Of a stretch of DNA of 64,000 nt, positions 45,378-54,785 are shown in pieces. The translations under genes and the position numbers were made by a program. How positions within the stretch are numbered: the stretch's first letter is position 1; each line of letters starts with the position of its first letter. Location: positions 124,001 to 188,000 of the forward strand of contig NZ_AP024597.1 in the NCBI RefSeq assembly GCF_019704315.1. Reading direction: 5' to 3'. Under the pieces are notes generated by a model. That model was not told where the DNA came from and did not search any database. It saw only the letters and a program-made list of their open reading frames with translations. This DNA comes from Stygiolobus caldivivus (GTDB lineage Archaea > Thermoproteota > Thermoprotei_A > Sulfolobales > Sulfolobaceae).

Positions 45378-45947
45378 CTGCTTATGCAGTGCGTCATCAA
45401 ACTTTTCATTCTTGTATAAACGCTTATTGTACTTGTCAGTTATAAAGGGCGACGTTATCGTCAGCTTAAGGCAGATGTACACGCCGTGAGAGGGCAGGGG
45501 CTAATTAGTAACAGGCAGTTATTCTACTTTTTCCTTGGTAAAATAAACTGGTATTACTGTAAAGTTTTTAGGTCTGTGTGCGGTTTATTGAAAAACGTCT
45601 ATTACGAAAAGGAGCTGAGGACTGGAAAGGGTTGACCTCTGTAGTCAGGTAGCCCATCAGTATAAAGGGTGTGGAGGGACTAATCCCGTTCTTCAAAAAT
45701 CGTTTTAGGAAATATTTGATATATTTTTACTAACAGCAGTTTTTTATATTCTACTTTAATGTGCCTTAAAGATTTTCATCAGAATAAGTGCATGGCGATT
45801 TTACGTAAACTTCTAATAGAGGTTACGCGGGGGTCAGGCTTTCATAGGGTCTAATGATGTTTAATATCAACCCATCTTCATACCCCTTGTCCGGCTCTCC
45901 ACATTTGGGGAGAAAACAAGAATTACCGTTTTTAACTTTTACCTTCG
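45378..45947. other. Gene debris
   Basis: A plus-strand frame at about 45427-45630 reads KGDVIVSLRQMYTP, a stop, then NRQLFYFFLGKINWYYCKVF and on to GLLKNVYYEKELRTGKG. The first piece recurs at about 49540-49610. It is the debris of a gene family I do not recognise. The rest shows nothing. Confidence 0.35.
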
Positions 45948-47657
45948 CTAGAAACCTCTCTTATTGATATATATTAGACCAACTATGACGGCAATAACGA
46001 TAACGACCAAGATTAAGATGAGTGTGGAGGATAGAGGTGAAGGGCTAGATGTATTACTATTACTAGTAGTAGTAGGTGGATGGACACTCGATACCAATGA
46101 GGAGTTAAAAGTGATCAGGTCTATATTAACCTGGGTCCCGGGCAGTAAGGAACTCGGGTTACTATAAGTCGATGTATACGCTACATAATAGCACTCCGGT
46201 GAAACTTGGGCTATTTTAACTCCCACTAAGCTAATTATGCCTAACAAATTTGCGTTAGAGATCTTCCCTATATTATAGTAGTATTTCATTGACCCGTTAG
46301 GGTTAAGGAACAAGAGATAGTAGTTATCTGAACTGTTACCCAATAATATCATAGAGTTAGGGGTCAGGGACTGCGTTACCTCGAAGTCCAGCGTGTAAGA
46401 ATAGACGTTGTCCCCATGTATCACCGTCACATTACTACCGCTTGACCCGGTTTCCGGGCTGCTCACCAAGATAAAATTACCGTCGGATACAAAAATGTTA
46501 GTTAAAGGCTGGGTGTAATTAAACGAAGTTACTTTACCGTTAGGGGCCGTTATGTTTTTCAAAACGGTCCTCTCTTTGAACGGTATCTTCACAACTGGGT
46601 ATATGTTTCCGCTTTCATATTTCTGGACTATCACGTACTTCACCGGACTAGTAACAGTGACCCCCTCATGTTGAAATACGATACCGTAGAGGGTACCTTG
46701 AGTAGTCCCAAGACCCACTGTGTTTGGAGAGACCTGGAAACTGTTGATTAAGTCCCCGTTACTTAGGGAAATACCTAATAGGCTCTCGTTTACTATTGTG
46801 AAACTGTTACCGCTCTTGAGCATTGTGGAGTTAGTGATGTACAGCGTGTTACCGAGTATGGCATAGTTAATAAGGGTACTTGAGAAAGTTATTCCACCGT
46901 ACAGGATTTGCGGGCTATAATAACTCAGGTAATATGAATTAGTCCAGATTATCTGCCCGTTATTTGATAATAGGGTAAGGTTATAGGGTATGATAGGGTT
47001 ATTTGAGGTGTAAAGGTAAGTAACGTTATAGGCTAGGACCAGTATACCTTCTGGTAACTGGAGTGCAAAAACAGGTAGTTCGTCTTTAAAGGTCACTTTT
47101 CCGTTGGGGAACAGTAGCGTATAATTAGCGTTCCTGAAATTGGATGAATACTGGATAAGCGATAAGTAGGTTAAATTATAGGAAGGGGGCTCGTTGGTCA
47201 AAATTATACCGTTGAGCGTATAATAGTCCTCGAAATGGAGTCCGGAAAAGTTATATACTATAGACTGGGGGTTCCCACTATTGGAACTCTCTACTATTAC
47301 TATTAGGTTTCCGTTCAATACCGTGCTTATAATCCCTGAGACGGAACTTACTGTTGAGGAATACATCTGGTATTTCATGGAGGAATTAACAAAGCATACT
47401 AGTAGTTGCGATTGGCTATTTTGGAGAGAAGTTATAGAGGATATATTAACATATTCTAATGTTAGTACCAGTCCGTGGTCGTAGGGTATTGCAGATGTTA
47501 TTTCAACTTCAGGTAATTGGAACTGGATATTTGACACCGGGACAGCTGAAGGCGTCGCGCTATAAGCTGTAGTGACAATTACTGAGTTGACGATAAGAAG
47601 AAAAGACATTATAACTAAAATCACGAGGGCGTTGGGTAGTAGTCCTTTCATAGCCAT
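45948..47657 (-). CDS. Secreted, membrane-anchored surface protein, paralog 3 of 3
   Basis: The 569-residue protein has a signal peptide, the paralog signature AIPYDHGLVLTLEYVNIS near residue 55, many Asn-x-Ser/Thr sites, a Ser/Thr/Pro stalk near 530-545 and a C-terminal helix followed by INKRGF. The ATG at 47651 is an alternative start. Blocks such as VFALQLPEGILVLAYNVTYL match 'ALQLPKGVLIASYNMSYL' of the 41659 protein. It is the most AT-rich of the three. Confidence 0.78.
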   Translation of the reverse strand: MAMKGLLPNALVILVIMSFLLIVNSVIVTTAYSATPSAVPVSNIQFQLPEVEITSAIPYDHGLVLTLEYVNISSITSLQNSQSQLLVCFVNSSMKYQMYSSTVSSVSGIISTVLNGNLIVIVESSNSGNPQSIVYNFSGLHFEDYYTLNGIILTNEPPSYNLTYLSLIQYSSNFRNANYTLLFPNGKVTFKDELPVFALQLPEGILVLAYNVTYLYTSNNPIIPYNLTLLSNNGQIIWTNSYYLSYYSPQILYGGITFSSTLINYAILGNTLYITNSTMLKSGNSFTIVNESLLGISLSNGDLINSFQVSPNTVGLGTTQGTLYGIVFQHEGVTVTSPVKYVIVQKYESGNIYPVVKIPFKERTVLKNITAPNGKVTSFNYTQPLTNIFVSDGNFILVSSPETGSSGSNVTVIHGDNVYSYTLDFEVTQSLTPNSMILLGNSSDNYYLLFLNPNGSMKYYYNIGKISNANLLGIISLVGVKIAQVSPECYYVAYTSTYSNPSSLLPGTQVNIDLITFNSSLVSSVHPPTTTSNSNTSSPSPLSSTLILILVVIVIAVIVGLIYINKRGF

Positions 47658-48341
47658 AATAACTATGTTAGCTTTATGTTATTAAAAATTTTTTAATACA
47701 TTACAATCATTACCAAAAAACGGATAAAGATATTAAAAAAGTCCTTATTAAATGGGATTTATAACTTAATTATAACTGTTTTAACGTTAATATATTTAGC
47801 TTTATATTTCTGTTTCGGAGAAACTGACTAAATTATTCAAAATAAGTTATATAACTGTGATAAGTTATAAACTGTGGATACCTCACAGAAAGAGATCTGT
47901 GCTCTGCTAGCTCCTTATTAAGTTTAAAATGACTGTTACTAGGCGTAATGTAGAGCAAAACCTATTAAAAATTTCTTACTTAAAATAGAAGATTAGTCTC
48001 ATGCGAAAAATTTATTATAGATTTTAATTAATATAATATACAATTTCATTTCTGGTAGTATACAAGGCATTTACAGTGGTAACCTTAATGATAAAATTAA
48101 AATAGACCATAGAGAGTTTTTTCCTTAATTAAATATGCGAAATCAAGTTTTAAAGTATTATTTTAAGATTTTTAAATTTAAAAATAATGAAACGATTCTA
48201 GTATATCTCTTTATTTAAAACGAATACAGACAAATCATCAGTAAATTCCTTATTCTATCTTTAATCTGTTAATTGTTAACAAAGTGTAAACAGTTTGTTA
48301 ATACTATCACCACCTTGTGAGGTCGCAAAACCCCACTTTTA
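47658..48341. other. AT-rich intergenic region
   Basis: Very AT-rich, with no ORF of coding character. It ends at the insertion site of the IS element (target copy CACTTTTA at 48334-48341). Confidence 0.45.
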
Positions 48342-49469
48342 GGAGTGTTATTAAACAATCATCAAATTCGATAAATAGTTGTAAAAATAATAGAGTATTT
48401 ATAAAAACTGTCCTTTCTAACACTACTTGCGGGAAAGGGCTAGAAGTAATGAGAGCAAACACTACTTCAGAAACACTTACGTGCAAAGGTCACGAAATTT
48501 ATGCAGGTCTACGAAATAGACCCCGTAACCCTACACAATTAATACCCTTAGTTTTAAGGGATTTAAACCGAGAAAACACGAGCCGGAAGACCTCGCTTAC
48601 ACAATAGCAGCATACTCGGAGTACAAGTCACCAAGTTAGGGACACCACCATCAACACTACACTACTACACTAAAAAACTCGGGATAAAGAGGAGGAGAGG
48701 AGAAAGACCACCGAGCCCCTCGTACAAATCAAACAGAGTAGTAAAGGACGATCAGCTAGAGGAAAAACACAAGTACAAAACTCACGGGAAGACGTCCTAC
48801 CGAACGACCACAAGGTGGGTAAAGAGCAAATGGAGAGGATATTGAAAGAGTACACGGACTGGGTGAGCATGAGGGAGACAGCAGTCGAAAGAAAACCGTT
48901 AACTACAATACACAGCCTCATAAGGAGGAAAGGGGTGGAAGCGTATGCTTACCTACTACTCTTACAAGGGTAACTGGAGGTTTCACAGCAAAAGCTACAT
49001 GCTTGACGAGAGTTGGACTTACGTGGGGGCCAAGCGTGGGCGAAAGAGGAGGACTTACGGATATGGAACGCGTTAGCAGGTGGTGTGCCCTCCTCTATCA
49101 CGGGTAATAGGGGTTATAGGGCTTTCAGCTACCTATGGGACCCCCTACCCGAGAGTAGGGTGTACTACACTGATGGTCACTCGGTTTACCAAGTACGACC
49201 ACGTAATGGGTAAGAGGTACACTGTGGAGGGTTATCCTTACTGTAGGGCCCACCTGGCTAGGTTGGCAAGGGACACGAGGGCTGTTAACAAGGGTGTGTA
49301 GATAGTCGAGTATAGCCTTGCCTTGTTGAATGTCATGTACCCGGTAGTTTACTCGAGGGAGAAGACTCCGTTGAACGAGGCTTACTTGGAGGGTGTACAG
49401 TATATTAGAAATAAACTGATATAATATTACAAACACTTATCGAATTTGGTGACTGTTTGAGAACACTCC
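48342..49469 (+). mobile_element. Defective IS1-family insertion sequence, about 1128 bp
   Basis: The ends, GGAGTGTT at 48342 and AACACTCC at 49469, start imperfect inverted repeats of about 43 bp (48342-48384 against 49427-49469; shared ATCGAATTTG near their middle). The element is bracketed by an 8-bp direct repeat CACTTTTA (48334-48341 and 49470-49477), the target-duplication size known for the IS1 family. Inside is a decayed transposase. The intact ends and target copy suggest a fairly recent insertion relative to its decay. Confidence 0.75.
48550..49424 (+). pseudogene. IS1-family transposase remnant
   Basis: Pieces in changing frames read EDLAYTIAAYSEYKSPS (helix-turn-helix region), then LDESWTYVGAKRG and VYYTDGHSVYQ, which carry the first two acidic residues of the IS1 DDE site, then HLARLARDTRAVNK and LNEAYLEGVQYIRNKLI to a stop at 49424. 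Frameshifts and stops prevent a functional enzyme. The N-terminal zinc-ribbon part is not readable. Confidence 0.65.
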
Positions 49470-49477
49470 CACTTTTA

Positions 49478-49806
49478 GCGTATCCGTTAGCCCACTTTGT
49501 AGACTGTTTCAATTTTCCGGTTATATACTCCTCAGTGATGAAGGGCAACATTATCGTTAGCTTAAGGCTGACACATACACACGCCACGGGAGAGCAGGGA
49601 CTTGCCCTTTAGCACCTAACTAACTATAAGGTGCCAAACCGGTCTTGTGAAACTATGTAGAAGATTTACACGACTGTTAAATTCCTTGATCGGAAAAATA
49701 TACGTGAGTTAAACCAACTATGCTCCCAGATTAAAAAACAGGATTTTGTAAAACGTGTACGGACAAAGAGTGGGGGGGATATCTTAGAAAGACATGACGG
49801 AAACGC
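49478..49806. other. Gene debris after the IS element
   Basis: A plus-strand frame around 49540-49610 reads VMKGNIIVSLRL, matching debris at about 45440. It lies outside the IS ends, so it belongs to the target DNA. No intact gene is seen. Confidence 0.35.
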
Positions 49807-49989
49807 CTACATGTCAAAATTCCCCATTATCAAGTATATCTTCTTTTTGTCATTCACGTTAATTCTAACAGTCGCTAAGGGTTTTGCTGTTACTACTTCA
49901 CCACTTTCAAACTCTATGTATATCTTCTTTGCCTCTATATCTGCTGCATCATAGCCCCTTTCCTTCAACTTATCGCCTAATCTTATCAT
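49807..49989 (-). CDS. Small protein, unknown
   Basis: The 60-residue product starts 1 bp after the stop of the membrane-protein gene upstream, so it is in that operon. It has a strand-rich composition (KKIYIEFESGEVVTAKPLATVRINV) like a small beta domain. Function is unknown. Confidence 0.45.
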   Translation of the reverse strand: MIRLGDKLKERGYDAADIEAKKIYIEFESGEVVTAKPLATVRINVNDKKKIYLIMGNFDM

Positions 49990-49990
49990 C

Positions 49991-50458
49991 TTATATCCTT
50001 TCCTCCTTCTCTCTATCTTTAATGCCTTTAATTATATTTATTATTTTCTCGGGATCTGATACTTCGACTGTAAGAGTCTTTCCTTCAACTGTATATATCT
50101 CCAGTACCCGCCTCGAAACTAGTTTTCTGGTAAGAAGAGACACCGTAAGGCTCTTATACCTACTATCTACACCTTTTATCTCATTCCAAGATAGAAAAGT
50201 ACGCCTGAACTTTCTTATCTCGATCCCGCTATCATAAATTTTTATTTTCCCTTTATTAATTGCAATTACTGTCAGGATCCCGAAGAATATTAGACAAAAG
50301 AACGAAATATCAAATATATATTCTAACAACGTGAATAATAGACCGGGAATATTTTTATACATAGATAATAATGTAGGAATTGAGACGAATATTACAACAT
50401 TTAAAGCTAAGATTAAAAAAACCCTCTTATATTTTACACCTCCCTCGTAAACCTTCAT
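49991..50458 (-). CDS. Membrane protein with PH-like C-terminal domain
   Basis: The 155-residue protein has two membrane helices near 12-32 and 45-67, then a beta-rich part (KIKIYDSGIEIRKFRRTFLSWNEIKGV in pieces, LEIYTVEGKTLTVEVSDPEKIINII) with the bacterial PH-like pattern. It has the same plan as the protein at 18687. It lies 9 bp after the secreted-protein gene upstream and is likely co-transcribed with it. Confidence 0.6.
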   Translation of the reverse strand: MKVYEGGVKYKRVFLILALNVVIFVSIPTLLSMYKNIPGLLFTLLEYIFDISFFCLIFFGILTVIAINKGKIKIYDSGIEIRKFRRTFLSWNEIKGVDSRYKSLTVSLLTRKLVSRRVLEIYTVEGKTLTVEVSDPEKIINIIKGIKDREKEERI

Positions 50459-50467
50459 TTTTTATCC

Positions 50468-51553
50468 CTAATAGAACGAAGTGTTTGTAACATCAGTTAG
50501 GTGATAGCTCAGCCCTAACCTTGCTGCAGTTAAGGAAATCCCTTGGTTCGTGCCTATCACAAGGTATTTTGATCCCAATGATCCACCATACATGTCGTTA
50601 GGCGGAGGATATAGACCAGCCATATACCCGTAGTCCTCAGCTACATTTACAGACTTTGCATAATATAGACCACTGTTCTTCCCGTTAACGTAGAAGTTAA
50701 ACGGTACAGCAAAGTAGGGGTTATTTAATGTAAACTGGTTCTGTGATCCTGTGTGGACTTCAATCCCGGCAGAAGGTAAGACAGTATAGACTTTTGTAGA
50801 GACCGAATTTATACTTAGATCAGCACCGCTAACATATGTCCAAGGCCAAATAAGGCCCAAGAAGTCGGTTGCTATTATTTCCTGAGAGGAAGAAAGGTAA
50901 TCGGTAACTCCACCATCAGTAACCTTGGCTACCTTAACTCCGTTAATTGCTATAACCCAACCATTATTCTGATAGTACACTGTTTCGTTGTAAGGACCAT
51001 TAGGGCTCATGCTCATACCACCATATATAATATATATTACGGCATAGCAAGGTGGATAGTTGAGTATAAACCATATGTTGAGCACGGGCACTATGCTTCC
51101 GTTCGGTAACATCTCGACAGCGTCTTGTATCCACATCCAGTTAAACTGCAGCTGTATAGGAGGAGGTATAAAGTTAAAGCCCGGAAAATATAAGCTAGCG
51201 TTCAGATACCCTGATATGCTTACTGGCACGTTCAACATGTACGATACAGCACAGTCGGAAGCGTTTATACTAGAAAAGCCTGAATGCCAAACTGCTGTAT
51301 AAGAGTTATGCCCCGTCTGTGTTGAATATCCGCCTACTGCCCAATCGTAGCTTGTTGAGTTCCCGCTTACTTTAGCTGAGAGGACCTCGTTTCCGAGTAA
51401 AGGCGTTAGTAAAAATTTTCCTATTATATGTATTCTTTGCTGTAATGTGTAATTTATGCTGGGACTTGAAATAACAGATGCAGTGGAGACTATAGGTAAC
51501 AATATCAGCAGGTTTATTATTATTATCGCACTCATTAAATAGATCCTAGACAT
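50468..51553 (-). CDS. Secreted protein of unknown function
   Basis: The 361-residue protein has a signal peptide (LMSAIIIINLLILLPIV), then an extracellular part rich in Tyr, Asn, Ser and Gly with many sequons and two Cys (SDCAV, PPCYA) that may form a disulfide. No C-terminal membrane helix is seen, so it may be released. Tandem Tyr/Gly-rich beta strands recall other extracellular sulfolobal proteins, but the family is not recognised. Confidence 0.6.
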   Translation of the reverse strand: MSRIYLMSAIIIINLLILLPIVSTASVISSPSINYTLQQRIHIIGKFLLTPLLGNEVLSAKVSGNSTSYDWAVGGYSTQTGHNSYTAVWHSGFSSINASDCAVSYMLNVPVSISGYLNASLYFPGFNFIPPPIQLQFNWMWIQDAVEMLPNGSIVPVLNIWFILNYPPCYAVIYIIYGGMSMSPNGPYNETVYYQNNGWVIAINGVKVAKVTDGGVTDYLSSSQEIIATDFLGLIWPWTYVSGADLSINSVSTKVYTVLPSAGIEVHTGSQNQFTLNNPYFAVPFNFYVNGKNSGLYYAKSVNVAEDYGYMAGLYPPPNDMYGGSLGSKYLVIGTNQGISLTAARLGLSYHLTDVTNTSFY

Positions 51554-51929
51554 TTGTAAATTAGTAAGGTAGAGAATTATTTAAAGTTTTATGATCATAA
51601 ATTTGTATAGGAGAAAGATTAATATAGACATAGCTTCATTACCATTATTTGGATAGAATATAAATAGAAATGAAGAGTACTATTATCCCTATTTCTCCTT
51701 AATAATTAGATGTATCTTATTACTAGATAGTAGGCTTAAAAAGAGGTATTAATTATCTATATAAGTTTTGATCATAGAAGCATTAATGATAGTATAATTA
51801 TAATCATCTATATAAGCATTTACTGTGTAATTTTACAGTGTGTAACAAAATAATTATAACAATATAATTCTATTTTTTTATAGAGTTACACTTATATAGT
51901 TTGACTGAGGTAGAGAAAGTAGACCTAAA

Positions 51930-52052
51930 ATGGCAGGTGCAGTAGGTCTAGGCAATATACTACAACTATTAGAGCAACTCTTAGATGCCCTATTAGAGCT
52001 CTTAATGGAGATAATAAACGCTCTAATAGGTGCTTTATTAGGAGCTATATGA
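51930..52052 (+). CDS. 40-residue hydrophobic amphipathic peptide
   Basis: The frame begins MAGAVGLGNILQLLEQLLDA, and continues with LLELLMEIINALIGALLGAI to the stop. It is one long Leu/Ile/Ala helix with acidic residues on one face and Gly/Ala at both ends. A TATA-like CTTATATAG lies about 35 bp upstream and GAGGTAG is at 51908-51914. It stands alone between two secreted-protein genes in an AT-rich gap (51554-52217). It could be a membrane-active peptide, a leaderless bacteriocin-like toxin or a coiled-coil assembly unit. Codon pattern and clean stop favour a real gene. Confidence 0.5.
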   Translation: MAGAVGLGNILQLLEQLLDALLELLMEIINALIGALLGAI

Positions 52053-52217
52053 AAGGCAGTATAAGCGTAAAGATAAAAGGTAAAGCCCTTTTTTTATTTA
52101 AAAACTTTTAACACATCTTTATATAGCTAAATAACGTCGATATATACTATTAATTCCTCTTTTTTACTTATTATCACAGAAATATTTATATATTATATTG
52201 CGATTATTATACATGAT

Positions 52218-52526
52218 ATGGCAACTAAATGTAGATATTGTGGCTCATCACATGTTATAAAGTACGGTAAGACTAAAGCTGGGAAACAAATATATTTCTG
52301 CAAATCATGCAACAGGTACTGGGTTAAAGATGGTGTTTTCCACAGATATCCTAAAGAGATAAGGAAAGTAGTAGTAAGGACGGTATTAGAGGGGAAACCG
52401 GTTAAGGAAGTGTCCAAAGAGTTCAGTGTGCCCGCAACAACTATATATAAGTGGTTAAGGAAGGAAATTGAAGGTGAAATAAATGAGAATAAAAAGGAAA
52501 ATCAATTACTTCAAAATATTCGATGA
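52218..52526 (+). CDS. IS1 InsA-like zinc-ribbon/helix-turn-helix protein, orphan
   Basis: The 102-residue protein has a zinc ribbon CRYCGSSHVIKYGKT ... FCKSCNRYW and a helix-turn-helix KPVKEVSKEFSVPATTIYKWL, the layout of IS1 InsA, which binds the IS ends and controls transposase. No InsB frame follows; instead a secreted-protein gene overlaps its end by 44 bp. It may be a remnant or a domesticated regulator. Promoter TTTATATATTA lies about 30 bp upstream. Confidence 0.7.
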   Translation: MATKCRYCGSSHVIKYGKTKAGKQIYFCKSCNRYWVKDGVFHRYPKEIRKVVVRTVLEGKPVKEVSKEFSVPATTIYKWLRKEIEGEINENKKENQLLQNIR

Positions 52527-53424
52527 TGAACTAAAAAGACACCTTATCAAAATAGAAAAATATCTCTTTTATTGTAAAATAAGGGAAGTATTGTTATCCT
52601 TCCTTTTCTTATTTTTAATAAGCTTATTTATATTCTCTTCATTGGCTATTTCCTCTTCATCCTATTATTTGACTTACCAAGTAAACCTATCAATAAACTC
52701 CTTTGTAACAGAGAGTTATAACGGCACCGTTACTTTATATCTACAAAATTATAGTTATAATAATGTAGTTTTCGACGTCATAGGAACCGGAAATTTATAC
52801 TCGTTCGCACAGCAGACTAATTTCAACATAACAAAAGTTATCCTAATGGAGGCCTATAACGGTACTTACACGAAACCTGTTGGCTTGGGTGACGGTTTTC
52901 CCATGCTTAACGGGACTGAATTAAAGTCGCTAAGTTCTGGGAAGTTTTCCGGTAATAATAACGGGACTACGTATAATGTAAGTAAAGAGACAATAGTAAT
53001 AGGAGGTGTAAAATATCAAACATATAAGTTATACGGGAGTAAGACCGAAGTGGGAGAGTCCGGGTCTGTGTCCATATGGGTGAATCAATCTAACGGAATA
53101 ATAGTAAAGATTATTGAGAAGGCCAGTAGTGTCTTAGGCGCGATAACTATAACAGTAACACTGACAAGCGCTTCATTACCAAAATACCTATTACAAGCCG
53201 AAAATAACGGTCAAATAAACACGGCCTCGACTGCAACCACAGAGACCACGTCTATTCAAAGCACCACAGTGACTTCTACACCTAATGTGTCACAACCTGT
53301 GACTCACCAAAATTTAACGACTAATAACTCACCTTCCGATACGCCAGCTTTACTAATCATTATCTTAGCCGTAGTCGTTATAGTAATACTGTTTATCGTA
53401 ATACGAAAGAAAGGACTATTTTAA
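52483..53424 (+). CDS. Secreted protein with C-terminal membrane anchor
   Basis: The 313-residue frame has a basic N-terminus, a signal-anchor helix at about 37-55, an extracellular beta-rich part with many sequons, a Thr/Ser stalk near 240-280 and a C-terminal helix ending in RKKGLF. The overlap with the upstream gene suggests coupled translation; the true start could also be later, before KIREVLLSFLF. Function is unknown. Confidence 0.6.
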   Translation: MRIKRKINYFKIFDDELKRHLIKIEKYLFYCKIREVLLSFLFLFLISLFIFSSLAISSSSYYLTYQVNLSINSFVTESYNGTVTLYLQNYSYNNVVFDVIGTGNLYSFAQQTNFNITKVILMEAYNGTYTKPVGLGDGFPMLNGTELKSLSSGKFSGNNNGTTYNVSKETIVIGGVKYQTYKLYGSKTEVGESGSVSIWVNQSNGIIVKIIEKASSVLGAITITVTLTSASLPKYLLQAENNGQINTASTATTETTSIQSTTVTSTPNVSQPVTHQNLTTNNSPSDTPALLIIILAVVVIVILFIVIRKKGLF

Positions 53425-53646
53425 AAGGTATGAGACCCGGCCTATTTTATACGTCAGGGCGATACTTATAAGGTTTTTAAGGATACCTTATTCTACCCCT
53501 AAAATTCAAAGGTCCGCAACTGTGAAAGGTAAAGGAGTATAAAAGTCTAAGAATAATATATACTAATTTGGCCTTTCACTAAGTGTCGCAAGGTGCATAA
53601 TAGCGTTTCAAAGCAGGGAAAAACCCAGTAATATCTCATAGGCGAT

Positions 53647-53805
53647 ATGGGACTTTGGGATTACTTTTCGTCTGATTTCAACTATGATATAACTGAGGTT
53701 TACCGGGCGTTATATAGCCCCGCTAACGGGGAGGGGGATTACGAGTTGACACTTAACTTGGTTCCCCAAGGGCTTTGGGGTGAGTGTAAAACCCGTAGGG
53801 ATTAA
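53647..53805 (+). CDS. Short 52-residue frame, perhaps a gene fragment
   Basis: The frame from ATG 53647 encodes WDYFSSDFNYDITEVYRALY ... DYELTLNLVPQGLWGE, which has protein character, ending in TAA at 53805. No family is recognised, and no promoter or ribosome-binding site stands out. It could be the start or middle of a lost gene. The rest of 53425-53870 shows nothing. Confidence 0.3.
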   Translation: MGLWDYFSSDFNYDITEVYRALYSPANGEGDYELTLNLVPQGLWGECKTRRD

Positions 53806-53870
53806 ATGAAGACCTAAAACCCCAAAAATTGAGATAATTTTTATAAATTAAATCACAATAGGAAAATAAG

Positions 53871-54785
53871 ATGAGTGTAGTCATAGATCACGTGAACAAA
53901 TCTTACGGTAAAATCGAGGTACTAAGAGACATCAACATCACGATAACAAAGCCCGGCTGTTATGCTATACTGGGGCCAAACGGAGCAGGAAAAACTACAC
54001 TATTTAGGATAATTTCTACATTAATAACCCCAGATAGCGGTACCGTAAAGGTTAACGATTACGACGTGTTTAAGCAACGTGAGGTGGCACTGAGGGACGT
54101 AGGCTTTCTGGTCAGTGTACCGGAACCTCCCGATTTCCTCACAGTCAAGGAGTTCATAAGTTTCTCGGCACGTCTTAGGGGTAGAACGGCCGATATAAAA
54201 AAGTTAAATGAAATGCTAGACCTTCCACCTATAAACCAGAGGTGCGGTAAATTGTCAAAGGGTCAAAAGAGAAGGACTTACCTAGCTGCGCTGTTGGCAC
54301 AAGACCCTAAAGTCTTGGTTCTTGATGAGCCTACAGACGGGTTAGATCCTATAGAAATTATAAAAATAAAAGATGTAATAAAAGAGATAAAAAAGAGTAA
54401 AATAATCCTTTACTCCTCACACATACTTTCAGAGGTGTCAGATATGTGTGATTATATCTACATTATGAATAAGGGTAAAATAATTTACAATGGTTCCGTA
54501 TATAATATAAAGAGGATGTTTAAGCCTAAGAGTATTAAAGTAGAGTTTAATTATGAAGTTCCGGTAGAGGATATTAAAGCCACATTGGGGACTTTGGTGA
54601 CTGAAATAAAACAAGAAGGGAGCATGACTTTTGAATTGGGGTTTGACGGTACGCCTATGACCAGGAGAGAGATTCTTAGGAGGTTAGTAAACAATTATGA
54701 GGTAAGAAACTTTTATGATACTGAAACCAACTTGGAAGAGGCATTTGTAAAAATTTTGAGAGTGTTCGGAGATGGGGGCATTTAG
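53871..54785 (+). CDS. ABC-2 transporter ATP-binding protein
   Basis: The 304-residue ATPase has Walker A GPNGAGKTT near residue 36, signature LSKGQKRR, Walker B VLVLDEPTDGLDP and His switch SSHI, followed by a C-terminal domain of about 90 residues as in ABC-2 multidrug and lipid exporters. A TATA box (TTTTTATAAAT, about 53838) 27 bp upstream indicates a leaderless mRNA. The permease gene overlaps its end by 14 bp. Confidence 0.9.
   Translation: MSVVIDHVNKSYGKIEVLRDINITITKPGCYAILGPNGAGKTTLFRIISTLITPDSGTVKVNDYDVFKQREVALRDVGFLVSVPEPPDFLTVKEFISFSARLRGRTADIKKLNEMLDLPPINQRCGKLSKGQKRRTYLAALLAQDPKVLVLDEPTDGLDPIEIIKIKDVIKEIKKSKIILYSSHILSEVSDMCDYIYIMNKGKIIYNGSVYNIKRMFKPKSIKVEFNYEVPVEDIKATLGTLVTEIKQEGSMTFELGFDGTPMTRREILRRLVNNYEVRNFYDTETNLEEAFVKILRVFGDGGI

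Noticed and set aside
48317-48607. Plus-strand 96-codon frame
   Set aside because: It crosses the end of the IS element and its translation has no zinc ribbon or other motif, so it is a chance frame.
52097-52112. TTTAAAAACTTTTAAC as a sixth RiPP-regulon operator
   Set aside because: It has only one full half-site, lies about 105 bp before the nearest start and not next to a TATA box, so its geometry differs from the other five.
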